A program made the translations under genes and the position numbers. A model generated the notes under the pieces. The model worked only from the letters and a program-made list of their open reading frames with translations. It was not told where the DNA came from and ran no database searches. From positions 1-57,355 of the IMG/VR virus record IMGVR_UViG_3300045020_000042: a stretch of 57,355 nucleotides of DNA, one strand, 5' to 3'. Shown piece by piece: positions 43,717-52,327 of the stretch. Positions within the stretch are counted from its first letter, which is position 1. Each line of letters starts with the position of its first letter. Source of the stretch: a virus.

Positions 43717-46065
43717 TTACATCTGCGCTGGGTTCCCGACCGGCGAAACGGGCAGAGCGGCCCCGTTCGGCGGTACTTGCGGGCTTCCCGGCGGTACGCC
43801 TCCGCTCGAGCCATCGGGCACGGGCGGACGAGTCTGATCCGTGATCGCTACGGCGGCCCGGACATCCTCGGACCCGATCTGTAGCGCCTTGCTCTTTGCG
43901 TCGACAAAAACCTTCATGATCTTGGCCTCGAAGTCCCGGTCGATCTTCAGCTGACGCACCGCGCGATCGGCCTTCTGGTCCGTGAGGTCCTTGAGCATCT
44001 GCATCCGTTCGGCCGCGAGCGTCGAGACCTGGGTCGTCAACGACTTGACGAACGACGCGATGGCCGGAGGCAGGTCGCGAGGGTCCGGTGCCAGCAGCTG
44101 CGGCGGCAGCGCCTTGACGAGGATCTTGTACGCCTCGTCCGCGCCGGGCCAGTCGCTGTACTTCGCGATCAGGTGAGCGATCAGCTGACCTTTCTCCGGG
44201 ATCACCCGGGCGAACTGCATCAGCTGTTCCATCGCCTCGATCCGTTTCGTTGCGTAGGACGGCCCGATCGTGACCGTTACCCCGTACTCGCCGACCGTCG
44301 GGTCGAAGATCTTGCGTGCCTGCGGGTTCTTCGCCGATGAGTTGTGCGTGAACGGCTGGCCCTGTTCGGGGTTCAGCATGATCTGCTCCTCGCTATCGTC
44401 CTCCTGGAGGATCGTGATCACGCGAGGCGTGTCATAAACCTTCGGAATCAGGTCGACGAGGATCCGTCCGACGTGCCGCAACGACCGGCACGAGTTGTCC
44501 ATGAAGTGATACGAGCCGATATCGACGTTCCGGCGGATCTCCTTCAGTGCCTTGCCCGACTCATCGTACAGCCGGTCCTGCGCGGTCGCGTCGAACCGGA
44601 CGCCGGTCGTCGCCATCATGTCTTGCTGGCTCGACTGCTCAGCCTGCACGATCCCCTCAGGGATCCCGACCATCGGCTGGCGCTGCGGCGGCGGCACGGG
44701 AACACCCTCGAGGCTCACCGGGTTGTACTCAAGCACCGTGAACGTCTTGACGTGCGCGTTCTCCCACTCGTACTCGTGGCCTTCCTTCTGGCCCTCAGCC
44801 ATGACCCACGGGGCTTTCGGTGCGAGCGCGACCATCTCGGTCTTCGCCGTTGCCCAGTAGTTCTTCATGCGCTGGGCGTCTTTCACGTTGCGGATCATCC
44901 CGCTACGAAGCACCTTGCCCTGGACGTCGATCTCCTCGCCCAGGAACTCGATCACTGGAATCCAGCGGCCCATCCACGGGATCGTCTCGAGTACCTCGAG
45001 CCCCGTGATCTTCCGCCACATGACGCGTTGCACCTCGCTCATGCGCTCGTTCAGGATCTCGACTTCGCCGTCCTCGATCTGCTTCTTGATGTCGTCGTGC
45101 AGCTCCTCATAGAACCCGGTGTGACCGGTCGACAGCTGCACGAGCCGCTTCAGGTCGTGCTCGATCGTGAAGTACTCGGCGACGCGCACGAACTCCTTCT
45201 GGATCCATTGCTGGAGGTCGTCTCCCGAGCCGCGTTCGGTCCAGCCGAGCGGGTCGGCGTTCGGGTACTTCTCATCGTACTCGCTGCGCTCGAGCAGGTC
45301 GGAGATAAACGCGAACTTCGCATCGCAGCCGTCCGGCTCCTGGCGCTCTGGGTCCATGTACACGCGGAATGCGTTACGGATCCGCTGGATCATGATGATC
45401 TGGTTGAACGAATCCTGCCGTTCATACTCGGTAATCACGCGGCAGTAGCCGAACCCGATGTTCACGGCCGATGAAATGGCGGTGTCGTATGCGATGTCGG
45501 CCTGGCAGTCACGCTCGATCCCGTTGATCATCCCGGCGAACGCCTTTGCGCCTTCCTTATCGGCGACCATGCCGACGGGCGAGATGTTGATCGCGGGCCG
45601 GTTCTGGCGCAAGTCGTTCGACACCTGGTGAGTCAGCGTCGGCACGGTGTTAATCGTCAGGCACGGGCGCTTGTCGTTCGAGCGCTGCTGCGCGACGTCG
45701 GCGGGCCACTGGTCGCCGGCGAGGAACTTCAGGTCCTCGAGCGCTTTCTTCCGGTTCTCGTCCTCGGCCTCGATGCACCGCTTGAACCGTTTGCGCGCAG
45801 TCTCGACGATCTTATCGTCCAAGCGACGCTGCTTCGCCCGTTCCTTGTCGCGCTCGGCCTGTTCGTCCTTAGCGACGTCCTCCGCGCTCCTGACCGGTCC
45901 TTGATCGTCGTCTCCGGGCTTCTTCTTGTCCGGGTCGCGTTTAGACCCGCCCTTTGCCGTGCCGGGCGGCTTCATCGACTTGGAATAGGTCTTGTTCATC
46001 CCGGGTTCCTGCTTCGGGATGCCGATCTTGCCGCTGTCGCGAGGTTTCGTTGGGTCTTGCGCCAC
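43717..46065 (-). CDS. Portal protein, P22-like
   Basis: 782 residues from GTG 46065 (GAGGAGG upstream). A basic, low-complexity N-terminus (residues 1-90) is followed by the P22-like portal core: FLAGDQWP, INTVPTLTHQVSNDLRQNRPAI, YCRVITEYERQDSF and MDPERQEPDG. A C-terminal helical crown follows. It forms the dodecameric DNA channel. The first 85 residues are longer than in P22. Confidence 0.9.
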   Translation of the reverse strand: MAQDPTKPRDSGKIGIPKQEPGMNKTYSKSMKPPGTAKGGSKRDPDKKKPGDDDQGPVRSAEDVAKDEQAERDKERAKQRRLDDKIVETARKRFKRCIEAEDENRKKALEDLKFLAGDQWPADVAQQRSNDKRPCLTINTVPTLTHQVSNDLRQNRPAINISPVGMVADKEGAKAFAGMINGIERDCQADIAYDTAISSAVNIGFGYCRVITEYERQDSFNQIIMIQRIRNAFRVYMDPERQEPDGCDAKFAFISDLLERSEYDEKYPNADPLGWTERGSGDDLQQWIQKEFVRVAEYFTIEHDLKRLVQLSTGHTGFYEELHDDIKKQIEDGEVEILNERMSEVQRVMWRKITGLEVLETIPWMGRWIPVIEFLGEEIDVQGKVLRSGMIRNVKDAQRMKNYWATAKTEMVALAPKAPWVMAEGQKEGHEYEWENAHVKTFTVLEYNPVSLEGVPVPPPQRQPMVGIPEGIVQAEQSSQQDMMATTGVRFDATAQDRLYDESGKALKEIRRNVDIGSYHFMDNSCRSLRHVGRILVDLIPKVYDTPRVITILQEDDSEEQIMLNPEQGQPFTHNSSAKNPQARKIFDPTVGEYGVTVTIGPSYATKRIEAMEQLMQFARVIPEKGQLIAHLIAKYSDWPGADEAYKILVKALPPQLLAPDPRDLPPAIASFVKSLTTQVSTLAAERMQMLKDLTDQKADRAVRQLKIDRDFEAKIMKVFVDAKSKALQIGSEDVRAAVAITDQTRPPVPDGSSGGVPPGSPQVPPNGAALPVSPVGNPAQM

Positions 46066-46066
46066 C

Positions 46067-46288
46067 TCAAACCTCCTCTGTCAGCCGGACTTCGCCGGCC
46101 GGGTGACCGGTTGCGAGCGCCTCGTCGAGCGTCTCGAGCGCCTTCGTGCGCCATGCGCGGTTCTCGCTGCCCCTTCCGTTCTGCGGTACGATCGCAAACA
46201 ACTCATCACCGTGCGAGTTATGAACCGAGAACCGGGCCACGTTGCACCCGTGCACGATCGAGTAGTAGCGGAACTGGGTGAAGGTCAT
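46067..46288 (-). CDS. Hypothetical protein
   Basis: 73 residues between the terminase and portal genes, overlapping the preceding gene by ATGA. Beta-rich N-terminus, acidic C-terminus. Function unknown. Confidence 0.6.
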   Translation of the reverse strand: MTFTQFRYYSIVHGCNVARFSVHNSHGDELFAIVPQNGRGSENRAWRTKALETLDEALATGHPAGEVRLTEEV

Positions 46289-46566
46289 ATCACCTTCCTC
46301 CGCTCACGCCAGATCCTGTCCTGGATGAAGTGAGCCAGCGGCACGATGAACCGTGCACTGAACTCGTCAAGGCTCATGGCCAGATCGCTCATCCTCACTC
46401 TCGACTCGGTGACGCCGGTCCGGTGAAACAGGAGCATCATCGGCGGCGAGACGAACGCGGTGATATGGTCATCCTGGAATCCGGGCTCGTCGAACAGGCT
46501 CGCGAGCACGCGCTTCGTCTCGCAGGCGATCACATGGTTTGACAGGAGGTGCCTCATCTCACTCAT
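46285..46566 (-). CDS. Hypothetical protein
   Basis: 93 residues from ATG 46566 (GGGAG upstream), directly after the large terminase. Predominantly helical with a conserved-looking basic C-terminus. Unknown. Confidence 0.6.
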   Translation of the reverse strand: MSEMRHLLSNHVIACETKRVLASLFDEPGFQDDHITAFVSPPMMLLFHRTGVTESRVRMSDLAMSLDEFSARFIVPLAHFIQDRIWRERRKVI

Positions 46567-46567
46567 C

Positions 46568-47977
46568 TCAGACTCCCAGCCAGGCGCTCGAGCCACCCGC
46601 GCGGCCCGACGTCGTACGTGCACGGGCCTCCTTGCGGACAGTCTTCGCGATCCCTGGAAACAGTTCGGTCATGGCCCAGACGAACGCGTCCGCGCGGTTC
46701 GGCGACGAGGCACCCAGGTACCCGCCGGTCGTGAACGCGCACAGCTCGTCCTCGAGGTCGTTAAAGGTCCCGGCGAACCGGATCTTCCCCCGTTCAGTCA
46801 GGCTCGAAATGGGTTCGGCGCGGACCGCCTTGCCGCGGCTGGCCGTCACCTTCTTGAACGGCACGTCGGGCTTCGCGGTCCGCACGACAAACTTCACCAT
46901 GTCGCCGCCGTAGTTCGTCTCCGCGACGATCAGGTCCGCCGCGTGCCGGTCGTAGGCGGTCGTCGCGACCTCGCCCCAGGTCTTTGGACCCGCATTGATC
47001 GTCAGGTCCTCGAGCACGTAACCCCGCCCGTCGACACCCAGGCCCGCCACTATGATCCCGATCGGGTCGTGTCCGGCGTTGTCCTCATCGGACGAGCCCG
47101 ACGGGTCGACCGCGACGACGATCCGTTGCATGTCGGGCAGCTCGGTCTCGCGCGCAACGTCGAGCATCTCGATCGTCCACAGCGCGTTCTCAGTCACGTC
47201 AGCGAACTTCCCGTCCCGGAACCGTAGGCGCATGCGTGACGGCAGGCTGTCAAGCGTGTTCAGGTAGTCGTCGGGCAAGTTCTCCTTGTTATCGACCGGG
47301 TTCAGCTGGATCGACGCGTAGCGCGCACGATCGACCGGCTTCTTGTCGACCGGGTCGATGCCGCGCTCGAACAGCTGGTACGTCCAGTGCGCCTGCGACG
47401 GCGGGTTGCAGTCGTACAGCATCTTCCGGCGCAGCTCGTGCTGTTCGCCGTCGCGCCAGTACTTCGCACGTTGGGCCAGGCGTGTCACGGCGAGGTTTCT
47501 CGACGCGTACGGGATCTGGCTGCACTCATTCAGTGCTATGGTCGCGTATTCCTGGCCGAGGATCTTCTCGGTCCGCTCCTTATCGTCGAGCCCGCCGAAC
47601 CACAGCTGCGACCCGTTCGGGAACTCCGCGTACCAGTCGGTCTTGTCCATCCGGTACGTCACGCCCGGGAAGCACTTCTGCATCACCTTCGGGAACGTGT
47701 CAAGGATGACCGACGTCTTCACGTGGTTAAACCGGAGCCGGAGCAGCGCGTGCCGGCTGCCGGGCGCAGCGAGCGCACGCAAGACGAGGATCCGCACGAT
47801 CAGGAACGTCTTGCCGCTGCGGCTGCCGCCGAACAGCATGACGTGTTGCGCGTGGCCGCCGATCAGCCGGACGGCTTCTTCCTGTTTCGCGTTCAGCCGG
47901 AACGGCGCGTCATCGATCGCCGCCTCACCGGTGAGGTGAGGTTCGACCTTCGCGACCGGGACCGACCGGGTAGCCAT
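46568..47977 (-). CDS. terL: Terminase large subunit
   Basis: 469 residues. Walker A is GGSRSGKT (residues 50-57). The Walker B region with catalytic Glu is YATIALNECSQ. The nuclease domain has AVDPSGS and IVAETNYGGD (Asp clusters). It drives ATP-powered packaging of concatemers. The start overlaps the terS stop (TGATG). The C-terminal tail is basic and Gly/Ser-rich. Confidence 0.92.
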   Translation of the reverse strand: MATRSVPVAKVEPHLTGEAAIDDAPFRLNAKQEEAVRLIGGHAQHVMLFGGSRSGKTFLIVRILVLRALAAPGSRHALLRLRFNHVKTSVILDTFPKVMQKCFPGVTYRMDKTDWYAEFPNGSQLWFGGLDDKERTEKILGQEYATIALNECSQIPYASRNLAVTRLAQRAKYWRDGEQHELRRKMLYDCNPPSQAHWTYQLFERGIDPVDKKPVDRARYASIQLNPVDNKENLPDDYLNTLDSLPSRMRLRFRDGKFADVTENALWTIEMLDVARETELPDMQRIVVAVDPSGSSDEDNAGHDPIGIIVAGLGVDGRGYVLEDLTINAGPKTWGEVATTAYDRHAADLIVAETNYGGDMVKFVVRTAKPDVPFKKVTASRGKAVRAEPISSLTERGKIRFAGTFNDLEDELCAFTTGGYLGASSPNRADAFVWAMTELFPGIAKTVRKEARARTTSGRAGGSSAWLGV

Positions 47978-48540
47978 CAGAGGACCCCGGCGTCGTCAGC
48001 GGTGATGTTTAGCGTCACCGGCTTCTGCTTGTTATCCTTCTCGTACGCGCCGAGGTGCTTCATGGCCTTGTCGATGGCCGAGTTCTTGTCCCACATCTTG
48101 ACCTTCGCGGTGCGGCCAATCGATACCCGGCTGCCGTCCTTGCCCGGTTGGCCGACGTAGAGCTCCTCGACCTCGAACGAACTGACCATTGAAGCCGTCT
48201 CGTCGTCGAGCTCGACGATCGCCTTCAGCGTCCCGTCGGCGCGGAACAGCTTCCGCGGATCGGCCATCACGAGCCGGCGCAGCGACTCGATAACGTTTTC
48301 AATGGTGAGTCCGGTCTTCGCCTCGAGCTCCGCGGCGACCCGGTCCTTGTGGTCCTGCAACAGCTGTTGCGTATAGGCGTGAGCGAGGCACGCACGGCCG
48401 AGTTGCGCGGCCCCTGTCCGCCCCTTCTTCTTCAGCTCGGGCCGTGCCTCGAGGATGGCCGCCGCGGCGTTCCCGCCGTTCGCGAGGTACGCCGCGGCGA
48501 ACCGTTCGCACCGTTCCTTCACGTCAAGACGGATCCTCAT
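47977..48540 (-). CDS. terS: Terminase small subunit
   Basis: 187 residues from ATG 48540 (GGAG upstream). The N-terminal helices with ERCERFAAAYLANGGNAAAAI match the Terminase_2-type DNA-binding HTH, and the C-terminal half is the helical oligomerisation part. It recognises the packaging site. It directly precedes terL. Confidence 0.85.
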   Translation of the reverse strand: MRIRLDVKERCERFAAAYLANGGNAAAAILEARPELKKKGRTGAAQLGRACLAHAYTQQLLQDHKDRVAAELEAKTGLTIENVIESLRRLVMADPRKLFRADGTLKAIVELDDETASMVSSFEVEELYVGQPGKDGSRVSIGRTAKVKMWDKNSAIDKAMKHLGAYEKDNKQKPVTLNITADDAGVL

Positions 48541-48755
48541 GGCTGGCTCCAGGTTCGCAGGGTGGCCGTGACCGCAAGCGAGATGGGTGTCGGACGCAGC
48601 CGCGCCGTGAGGACCTGGCGCAACCACTCGTCGAACGTGAGGTACCAGCCCTCGCGTCCTACGCGCACAAGATCGTCTGGCGCGGCCCGATACGCGGCCT
48701 CGTAAGCTCTGAGCGCTCGGGCCGCGTCTGGACGCACTTGATCGATTCTGGGCAT
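48537..48755 (-). CDS. Hypothetical protein
   Basis: 72 residues, overlapping terS by ATGA. Mixed charge, helical; function unknown. Confidence 0.6.
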   Translation of the reverse strand: MPRIDQVRPDAARALRAYEAAYRAAPDDLVRVGREGWYLTFDEWLRQVLTARLRPTPISLAVTATLRTWSQP

Positions 48756-48756
48756 G

Positions 48757-48954
48757 TCAGCTCAGCGCACCCTTGGGCTTCCGGCCGTCCAGGCCGTAGG
48801 GATCCATCGGGGCGGACGACTCGATCGGGATCGAGCTGCGCGTCGGGCGCGAGCCGGAGCCGACCGAGGTGTTCTGCGGGGCCGAGCCGCCCTTCGACGG
48901 GGGTTGGACGCCTTTCGGGACGGAGTGAAACAGACCACCAGACGACTTTGCCAT
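48757..48954 (-). CDS. Small Ser/Gly/Pro-rich protein, first gene of the late operon
   Basis: 65 residues, disordered-looking (Ser, Gly, Pro, Lys), with GGAG before ATG 48954. It is transcribed first from the late promoter at 49011-49039. Function unknown. Confidence 0.65.
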   Translation of the reverse strand: MAKSSGGLFHSVPKGVQPPSKGGSAPQNTSVGSGSRPTRSSIPIESSAPMDPYGLDGRKPKGALS

Positions 48955-49010
48955 GACCAGGCTCCATGTGAGGATGAGAAAATCGGTGGCTGACCCACGC
49001 GACTACCAAG

Positions 49011-49039
49011 ATTCTACTCCAAAGTAAACTGTTTTTGAA
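49011..49039 (-). promoter_or_regulatory. Putative late (leftward) sigma-70 promoter
   Basis: Read leftward, -35 TTCAAA (plus-strand 49034-49039), 17 bases, -10 TAGAAT (49011-49016), about 55 bases upstream of the first late gene. The region is A/T-rich relative to the genome. Confidence 0.5.
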
Positions 49040-49116
49040 AACATTTTGAAGTGGCGGTAAACACATATTTAAAAGACTTTTTCACCGCGCGTTTCTTCTG
49101 GGTGCAGGGGTGGCAC

Positions 49117-49203
49117 GGTGCACGGAGCCGGGCTCCGAAGGGTCCAATGAACGGGATCACTAGTCACCAATAATCAAGCTCCAAGCTCCAAGCTCCGTGC
49201 ACC
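49117..49203. repeat. 12-bp inverted repeat with 7-bp tandem repeats in the loop
   Basis: GGTGCACGGAGC (49117-49128) is the exact reverse complement of GCTCCGTGCACC (49192-49203). In the spacer, CAAGCTC is repeated three times in tandem (49175-49195). Could be an operator or an RNA stem. Confidence 0.7.
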
Positions 49204-49635
49204 AAGTCTGTAATCATAATGTAATCTTATGGAATGTGGTTTTGTTCCTTTGGCAAAATTTCCCCAGGCAAAATTTTTTGCGTTTGCTGTCGCGGTTTTA
49301 GTTCCTGGCGCGCAGAGCCAGGTGCGCACCATTGGACAGCCGGCACACGACGAGCAGAGCGCCGGGCACCAGGTACTACGCACTACGAACAACAGTGAAG
49401 TACTACGCACCACGTATCATCGTCGTCGCGACGCGTATGGACTGATAGCAGATATTACGTAAAGTCGCGCCGGTCGGCTGCCGTGTGCCGAGCGCTCAGC
49501 GCCGGGCTCGATGCTCTCACTCGAGAACGTTCGACGTCGTATGATACATGGTGATATGGTGCGGTGTGGTACGTGGGTGGCTGTGGAAATCTGGAGATTA
49601 GGGCCTAGCACCGAGCCCAACGGTGTTGTGTGACA

Positions 49636-49697
49636 TTATAACATCTCATTGTGATCATTTGTTCAATCACGAAACATTTGCTCATGAGATGTTATAA
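49636..49697. repeat. 14-bp A/T-rich inverted repeat with nested hairpin
   Basis: TTATAACATCTCAT (49636-49649) and ATGAGATGTTATAA (49684-49697) are perfect inverted repeats around a 34-base loop. The loop holds a nested GTGAT/ATCAC (49651-49655/49666-49670). GAAACATT occurs in the loop and again near 49730. A protein-binding or origin element is plausible. Confidence 0.75.
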
Positions 49698-49888
49698 CAT
49701 AACAAAGTTGTGAATCCGTCTCACAATATGAAACATTCAGAATCACGCCTGTGACGACCATGACGATGTGTCCATACGTTGATATCAACCCGGTCACAAA
49801 CGTGATAGAGACGCGCTACGTGAGTCTAAGCATGTGCGATCGGCCGGCGCGTGAACGATCGACGTCGAACGGTGACTCACACTGGTAC

Positions 49889-49946
49889 AAGACATAGATA
49901 TCTTCACACGTATAATTCACACTAACGCGTGTGTGCACGATATAAT
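49889..49946 (+). promoter_or_regulatory. Putative rightward early promoters (two -10 boxes)
   Basis: TATAAT occurs at 49911-49916 with AAGACA 16 bases upstream, and again at 49941-49946. The segment after the second, TAATCTAG, also follows the promoter at 55381. A CACAC/GTGTG inverted repeat between the two could be an operator. They lie about 55 bases upstream of the first rightward small gene. Confidence 0.5.
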
Positions 49947-50000
49947 GTAATCTAGTTCGGCGCACCACGCGGCGAACACGGCTGAGAACGGAGATTGGAA

Positions 50001-50159
50001 ATGCTCGGATACCACGCTCAATGGATTATCTGTTTGATCGAACGTCGCGCTGCTGCACTGGCACGCGGTGAAAACCACGCAGCACGTTTGATCGAAAACA
50101 AACTACGTCGCACGGTTCGTTCGATGTTTAACGACGACGATCAAATATCATACGATTAA
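50001..50159 (+). CDS. First small rightward early gene
   Basis: 52 residues from ATG 50001 (GGAG upstream). Basic and Arg/Ala-rich, ending in acidic DDD. Stop at 50157-50159, directly before the first hammerhead. Function unknown. Confidence 0.6.
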   Translation: MLGYHAQWIICLIERRAAALARGENHAARLIENKLRRTVRSMFNDDDQISYD

Positions 50160-50161
50160 CA

Positions 50162-50215
50162 GATCGAAACGTCGCGCGAGCGGCGTTCGTACGTTACGCG
50201 TACGCTGATGAGATC
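50162..50215 (+). ncRNA. Type II hammerhead ribozyme, copy 1
   Basis: Order: GATC (50162-50165, helix II) / GAAA (50166-50169) / helix III ACGTCGC-GCGA-GCGGCGT / T50187 (H17) / helix I CGTACG-TTACG-CGTACG / CTGATGA (50205-50211) / GATC (50212-50215). All invariant core bases are present. The cut is predicted after 50187. Downstream lie CTGAGGAC and the next start. The transcript would be left with helix I at its 5' end. Confidence 0.9.
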
Positions 50216-50235
50216 AACCGCTGAGGACAAAAATC

Positions 50236-50556
50236 ATGGCAAAGTTTAACTTCAAGAAGTTCAACGAACAAGAGCGCGTTGCGCTCGAACGCGCTCGCGA
50301 GAATCATCCCGGCGAGTTCTATGTTGAGATCGACTTCGCAACCGGACAGACTGACGGCGCACCGAACGACGAGACGAAAGAAATCACGCAGTATTTCGCA
50401 GCGCGCGGTCTCGACTCCGAGATCATTACGTTGAATGGTCCCGGCGGCGGTTGGCCGTCCGTGTTCGTCGTCGGAACGTTCGACAAAATTACCGCGTGGG
50501 CAAACAGCGCGGAATGGAAAGATTCAATTGATCTTGGTTTTATCAAGCCGCTGTAA
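50236..50556 (+). CDS. Hypothetical early protein
   Basis: 106 residues with an acidic, mixed alpha/beta composition (FVVGTFDKITAWAN). Preceded by the first hammerhead leader and a CTGAGGAC box. Its leader is almost the same as that of the next gene, so the two are probably expressed with the same timing. Function unknown. Confidence 0.7.
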   Translation: MAKFNFKKFNEQERVALERARENHPGEFYVEIDFATGQTDGAPNDETKEITQYFAARGLDSEIITLNGPGGGWPSVFVVGTFDKITAWANSAEWKDSIDLGFIKPL

Positions 50557-50565
50557 ACCAGACCA

Positions 50566-50619
50566 GATCGAAACGTCGCGCGAGCGGCGTCCGTACGTTA
50601 CGCGTACGCTGATGAGATC
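50566..50619 (+). ncRNA. Type II hammerhead ribozyme, copy 2
   Basis: The 54-nt core is identical to copy 1 except C50591 at H17 (T in copy 1). Core: GATC 50566-50569, GAAA 50570-50573, helix III to 50590 with GCGA loop, helix I 50592-50608, CTGATGA 50609-50615, GATC 50616-50619. Predicted cut after 50591. The preceding gene ends 9 bases upstream, so the cut separates it from the next message. Confidence 0.9.
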
Positions 50620-50636
50620 AACCGCTGAGGACAATC

Positions 50637-50843
50637 ATGAAAATCACGCAAATCAAGTTTGAAGTTCCGTCTGAGCAGATCGACGCAATTGAAGAACTGC
50701 TTGGTAATGAATGCGCGTTGTACGACACGTCGCTCGGCGCAGCGCTCGATAACAACGTTTTCACTGTAACTCTGCACTTCGACCCAAATATGGTCGATCG
50801 CGATACGATCAACAGTTTGCTCGACGCGATCGAATCCGTTTAA
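50637..50843 (+). CDS. Hypothetical early protein
   Basis: 68 residues, acidic with a predicted alpha/beta fold. Preceded by the second hammerhead leader and CTGAGGAC. Function unknown. Confidence 0.7.
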   Translation: MKITQIKFEVPSEQIDAIEELLGNECALYDTSLGAALDNNVFTVTLHFDPNMVDRDTINSLLDAIESV

Positions 50844-50918
50844 CCCAGATCGAAACGCACTATACGGGCAAACCGCTAGCTCCCGATTGCTACCGCTTTT
50901 ACGCTTGAGGACAGAATC

Positions 50919-51116
50919 ATGGTCATGGTCAAATATTTCCATAACGGAAACCCAGTTACCACAGAACGCGCGTGGGAAATTATTACGCACGAGTCGGTCG
51001 ATATCGACCCAGAAGAACTTGCCGTACTCTGGCTTCATTCTCAATTTTCCGAAGAAGCACGTGACACGATTTTTGACTTGAGCGACTGCACTCTGGAGAT
51101 CGTCGTTGATGAATAA
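50919..51116 (+). CDS. Hypothetical early protein
   Basis: 65 residues, acidic. ATG 50919 follows CTTGAGGAC. The leader shares only its first 12 bases (CAGATCGAAACG, 50846-50857) with the hammerhead leaders and has no CTGANGA core. Function unknown. Confidence 0.65.
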   Translation: MVMVKYFHNGNPVTTERAWEIITHESVDIDPEELAVLWLHSQFSEEARDTIFDLSDCTLEIVVDE

Positions 51117-51222
51117 AATCGACTGGCGCGCTGTCGGCGTCGCGGTCATGGCGATCGTCGGCTGCGCGCTCGGCGCGGCCACGATCATCCTGACGTCGAT
51201 CGATCCGGACTTCATTTTGTAA
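51109..51222 (+). CDS. Small single-span membrane protein
   Basis: 37 residues overlapping the previous gene's end. Residues 8-30 are a strong transmembrane helix. GGAG precedes ATG 51109. Function unknown. Confidence 0.55.
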   Translation: MNKIDWRAVGVAVMAIVGCALGAATIILTSIDPDFIL

Positions 51223-51287
51223 CTTTATTACGATTCAAGATTTACATATTTTTGTACATAAGTTAGCACACCTCGTACTTCACACTA

Positions 51288-51293
51288 TACAAT
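51288..51293 (+). promoter_or_regulatory. Possible promoter -10 box for the downstream gene
   Basis: TACAAT with TATACAATGTAATC context, similar to the -10 contexts at 49941 and 55381. A convincing -35 is not visible. The A/T-rich 51223-51423 holds no gene. Confidence 0.35.
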
Positions 51294-51423
51294 GTAATCA
51301 CTGCAGTCTAACACGCCGCAGCAACGGAAATGGAAATCAAAGCTAGACGTCGTTGATGACGCTGCTGTACCAGGACCGGCACTCGTAACTGACTTTCTAA
51401 CTTTCTCGTATTGGAGATTTATC

Positions 51424-52236
51424 ATGATCGCTCAAACTGTCAAGACTTTCAAAGCGCGCTCGTCCGCGACGGACGTTCTTCGCGCTATCGGCGTACCCAC
51501 GCGTGATTACAACCTCTTCATCGAACCGGTCGACGGCGGCGTCGCATGCAAGATCGGACTCGCTCAGTCTCACGTCGAAGCGCTGAAGATCCAGACCCAG
51601 GTCGGCGGCGGCGCGCTCGTAACGACAGCAGCACCGAAGAAGTCGAGACGCGCGGTCAAGAGCGACCCAGTCGGAAAGTCGATCGCGCAGACCGCCGCGG
51701 GCATTACGAACGCTCTCAGCGACGTCGGCGCCGAAGCGGCCGCGAGCGCGATCGTCGAAGCAGCGGAGAAAGCCGTAACGCTCGTCAACCCGGCCGCGTG
51801 GCCGTTTCCGACTACGAAAGCGCTGCAGATCGCGAAGAACGCTGCCGAAGCGGGTCGCGGTCAGCGCGCGAGCGACGCGCAGACTTCCGCGAGCGTTCGT
51901 GCGACCGGACAGAACGGATCGACGGTCGTTGTTCCGAAGAACGTTGCGAAGAACGCTGGACTGAAAATCCACAAAGACGAACGTCCGTCGAAACTGAACC
52001 GCGCCGACGCGGCCGCGTTCGTGAAGAAGTCCGGGTCGACGCCGGTCACCGCGCCGGCGAAGAAGGCCGACGAGAAGCGGACCGTCTCGTCCGTCGCTCG
52101 CGCGCTGATCGTCGCGGGCAAGACGAACGAGGAGGTATGGGACGCTTTGGTCAAGGAATTCAAGCTCGACGACAGCAAGAAATCCTATCCGGCGTGGTAC
52201 CGCCGTGAATGCAAGAACAAGGGATTGATCAAGTGA
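51424..52236 (+). CDS. Alanine/lysine-rich protein with the domain shared with the gene at 15816
   Basis: 270 residues. The middle is alanine-rich and low complexity, and the last 50 residues (ALIVAGKTNEEVWDALVKEF...YPAWYR) resemble the C-terminus of the protein at 15816-16859. It is bracketed by a weak promoter and a strong terminator, implying an independent unit. Its role could be DNA binding. Confidence 0.7.
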   Translation: MIAQTVKTFKARSSATDVLRAIGVPTRDYNLFIEPVDGGVACKIGLAQSHVEALKIQTQVGGGALVTTAAPKKSRRAVKSDPVGKSIAQTAAGITNALSDVGAEAAASAIVEAAEKAVTLVNPAAWPFPTTKALQIAKNAAEAGRGQRASDAQTSASVRATGQNGSTVVVPKNVAKNAGLKIHKDERPSKLNRADAAAFVKKSGSTPVTAPAKKADEKRTVSSVARALIVAGKTNEEVWDALVKEFKLDDSKKSYPAWYRRECKNKGLIK

Positions 52237-52276
52237 TCGATCCGACTCCGCACCTCTTGATGGGGTGCGATGACCA

Positions 52277-52314
52277 CAACTCAGAGCGAAGTTCTGGGCT
52301 CTGGGTTGCTTTTT
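52277..52314 (+). terminator. Intrinsic terminator
   Basis: CAACTCAGAGC (52277-52287) pairs with GCTCTGGGTTG (52298-52308) with one G-T pair, loop 10 bases, then C and five T. It terminates the upstream gene. Confidence 0.85.
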
Positions 52315-52327
52315 CACTTATTTTCAC

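Larger units (their letters stand above)
49040..49880. other. Non-coding divergent control region
   Basis: About 840 bases between the leftward and rightward operons without a supportable gene. It contains A/T-rich tracts, tandem and inverted repeats and a perfect 12-bp palindrome GTTGATATCAAC (49778-49789). A direct repeat, TACTACGCAC followed by TAC or CAC, occurs near 49374 and 49401. This may be a regulatory hub or a replication origin; I cannot tell which. Confidence 0.6.

Noticed and set aside
49229-49462. 77-codon open frame in the divergent region
   Set aside because: No ribosome-binding site, repeats inside it, and protein composition unlike the phage's genes; treated as non-coding.
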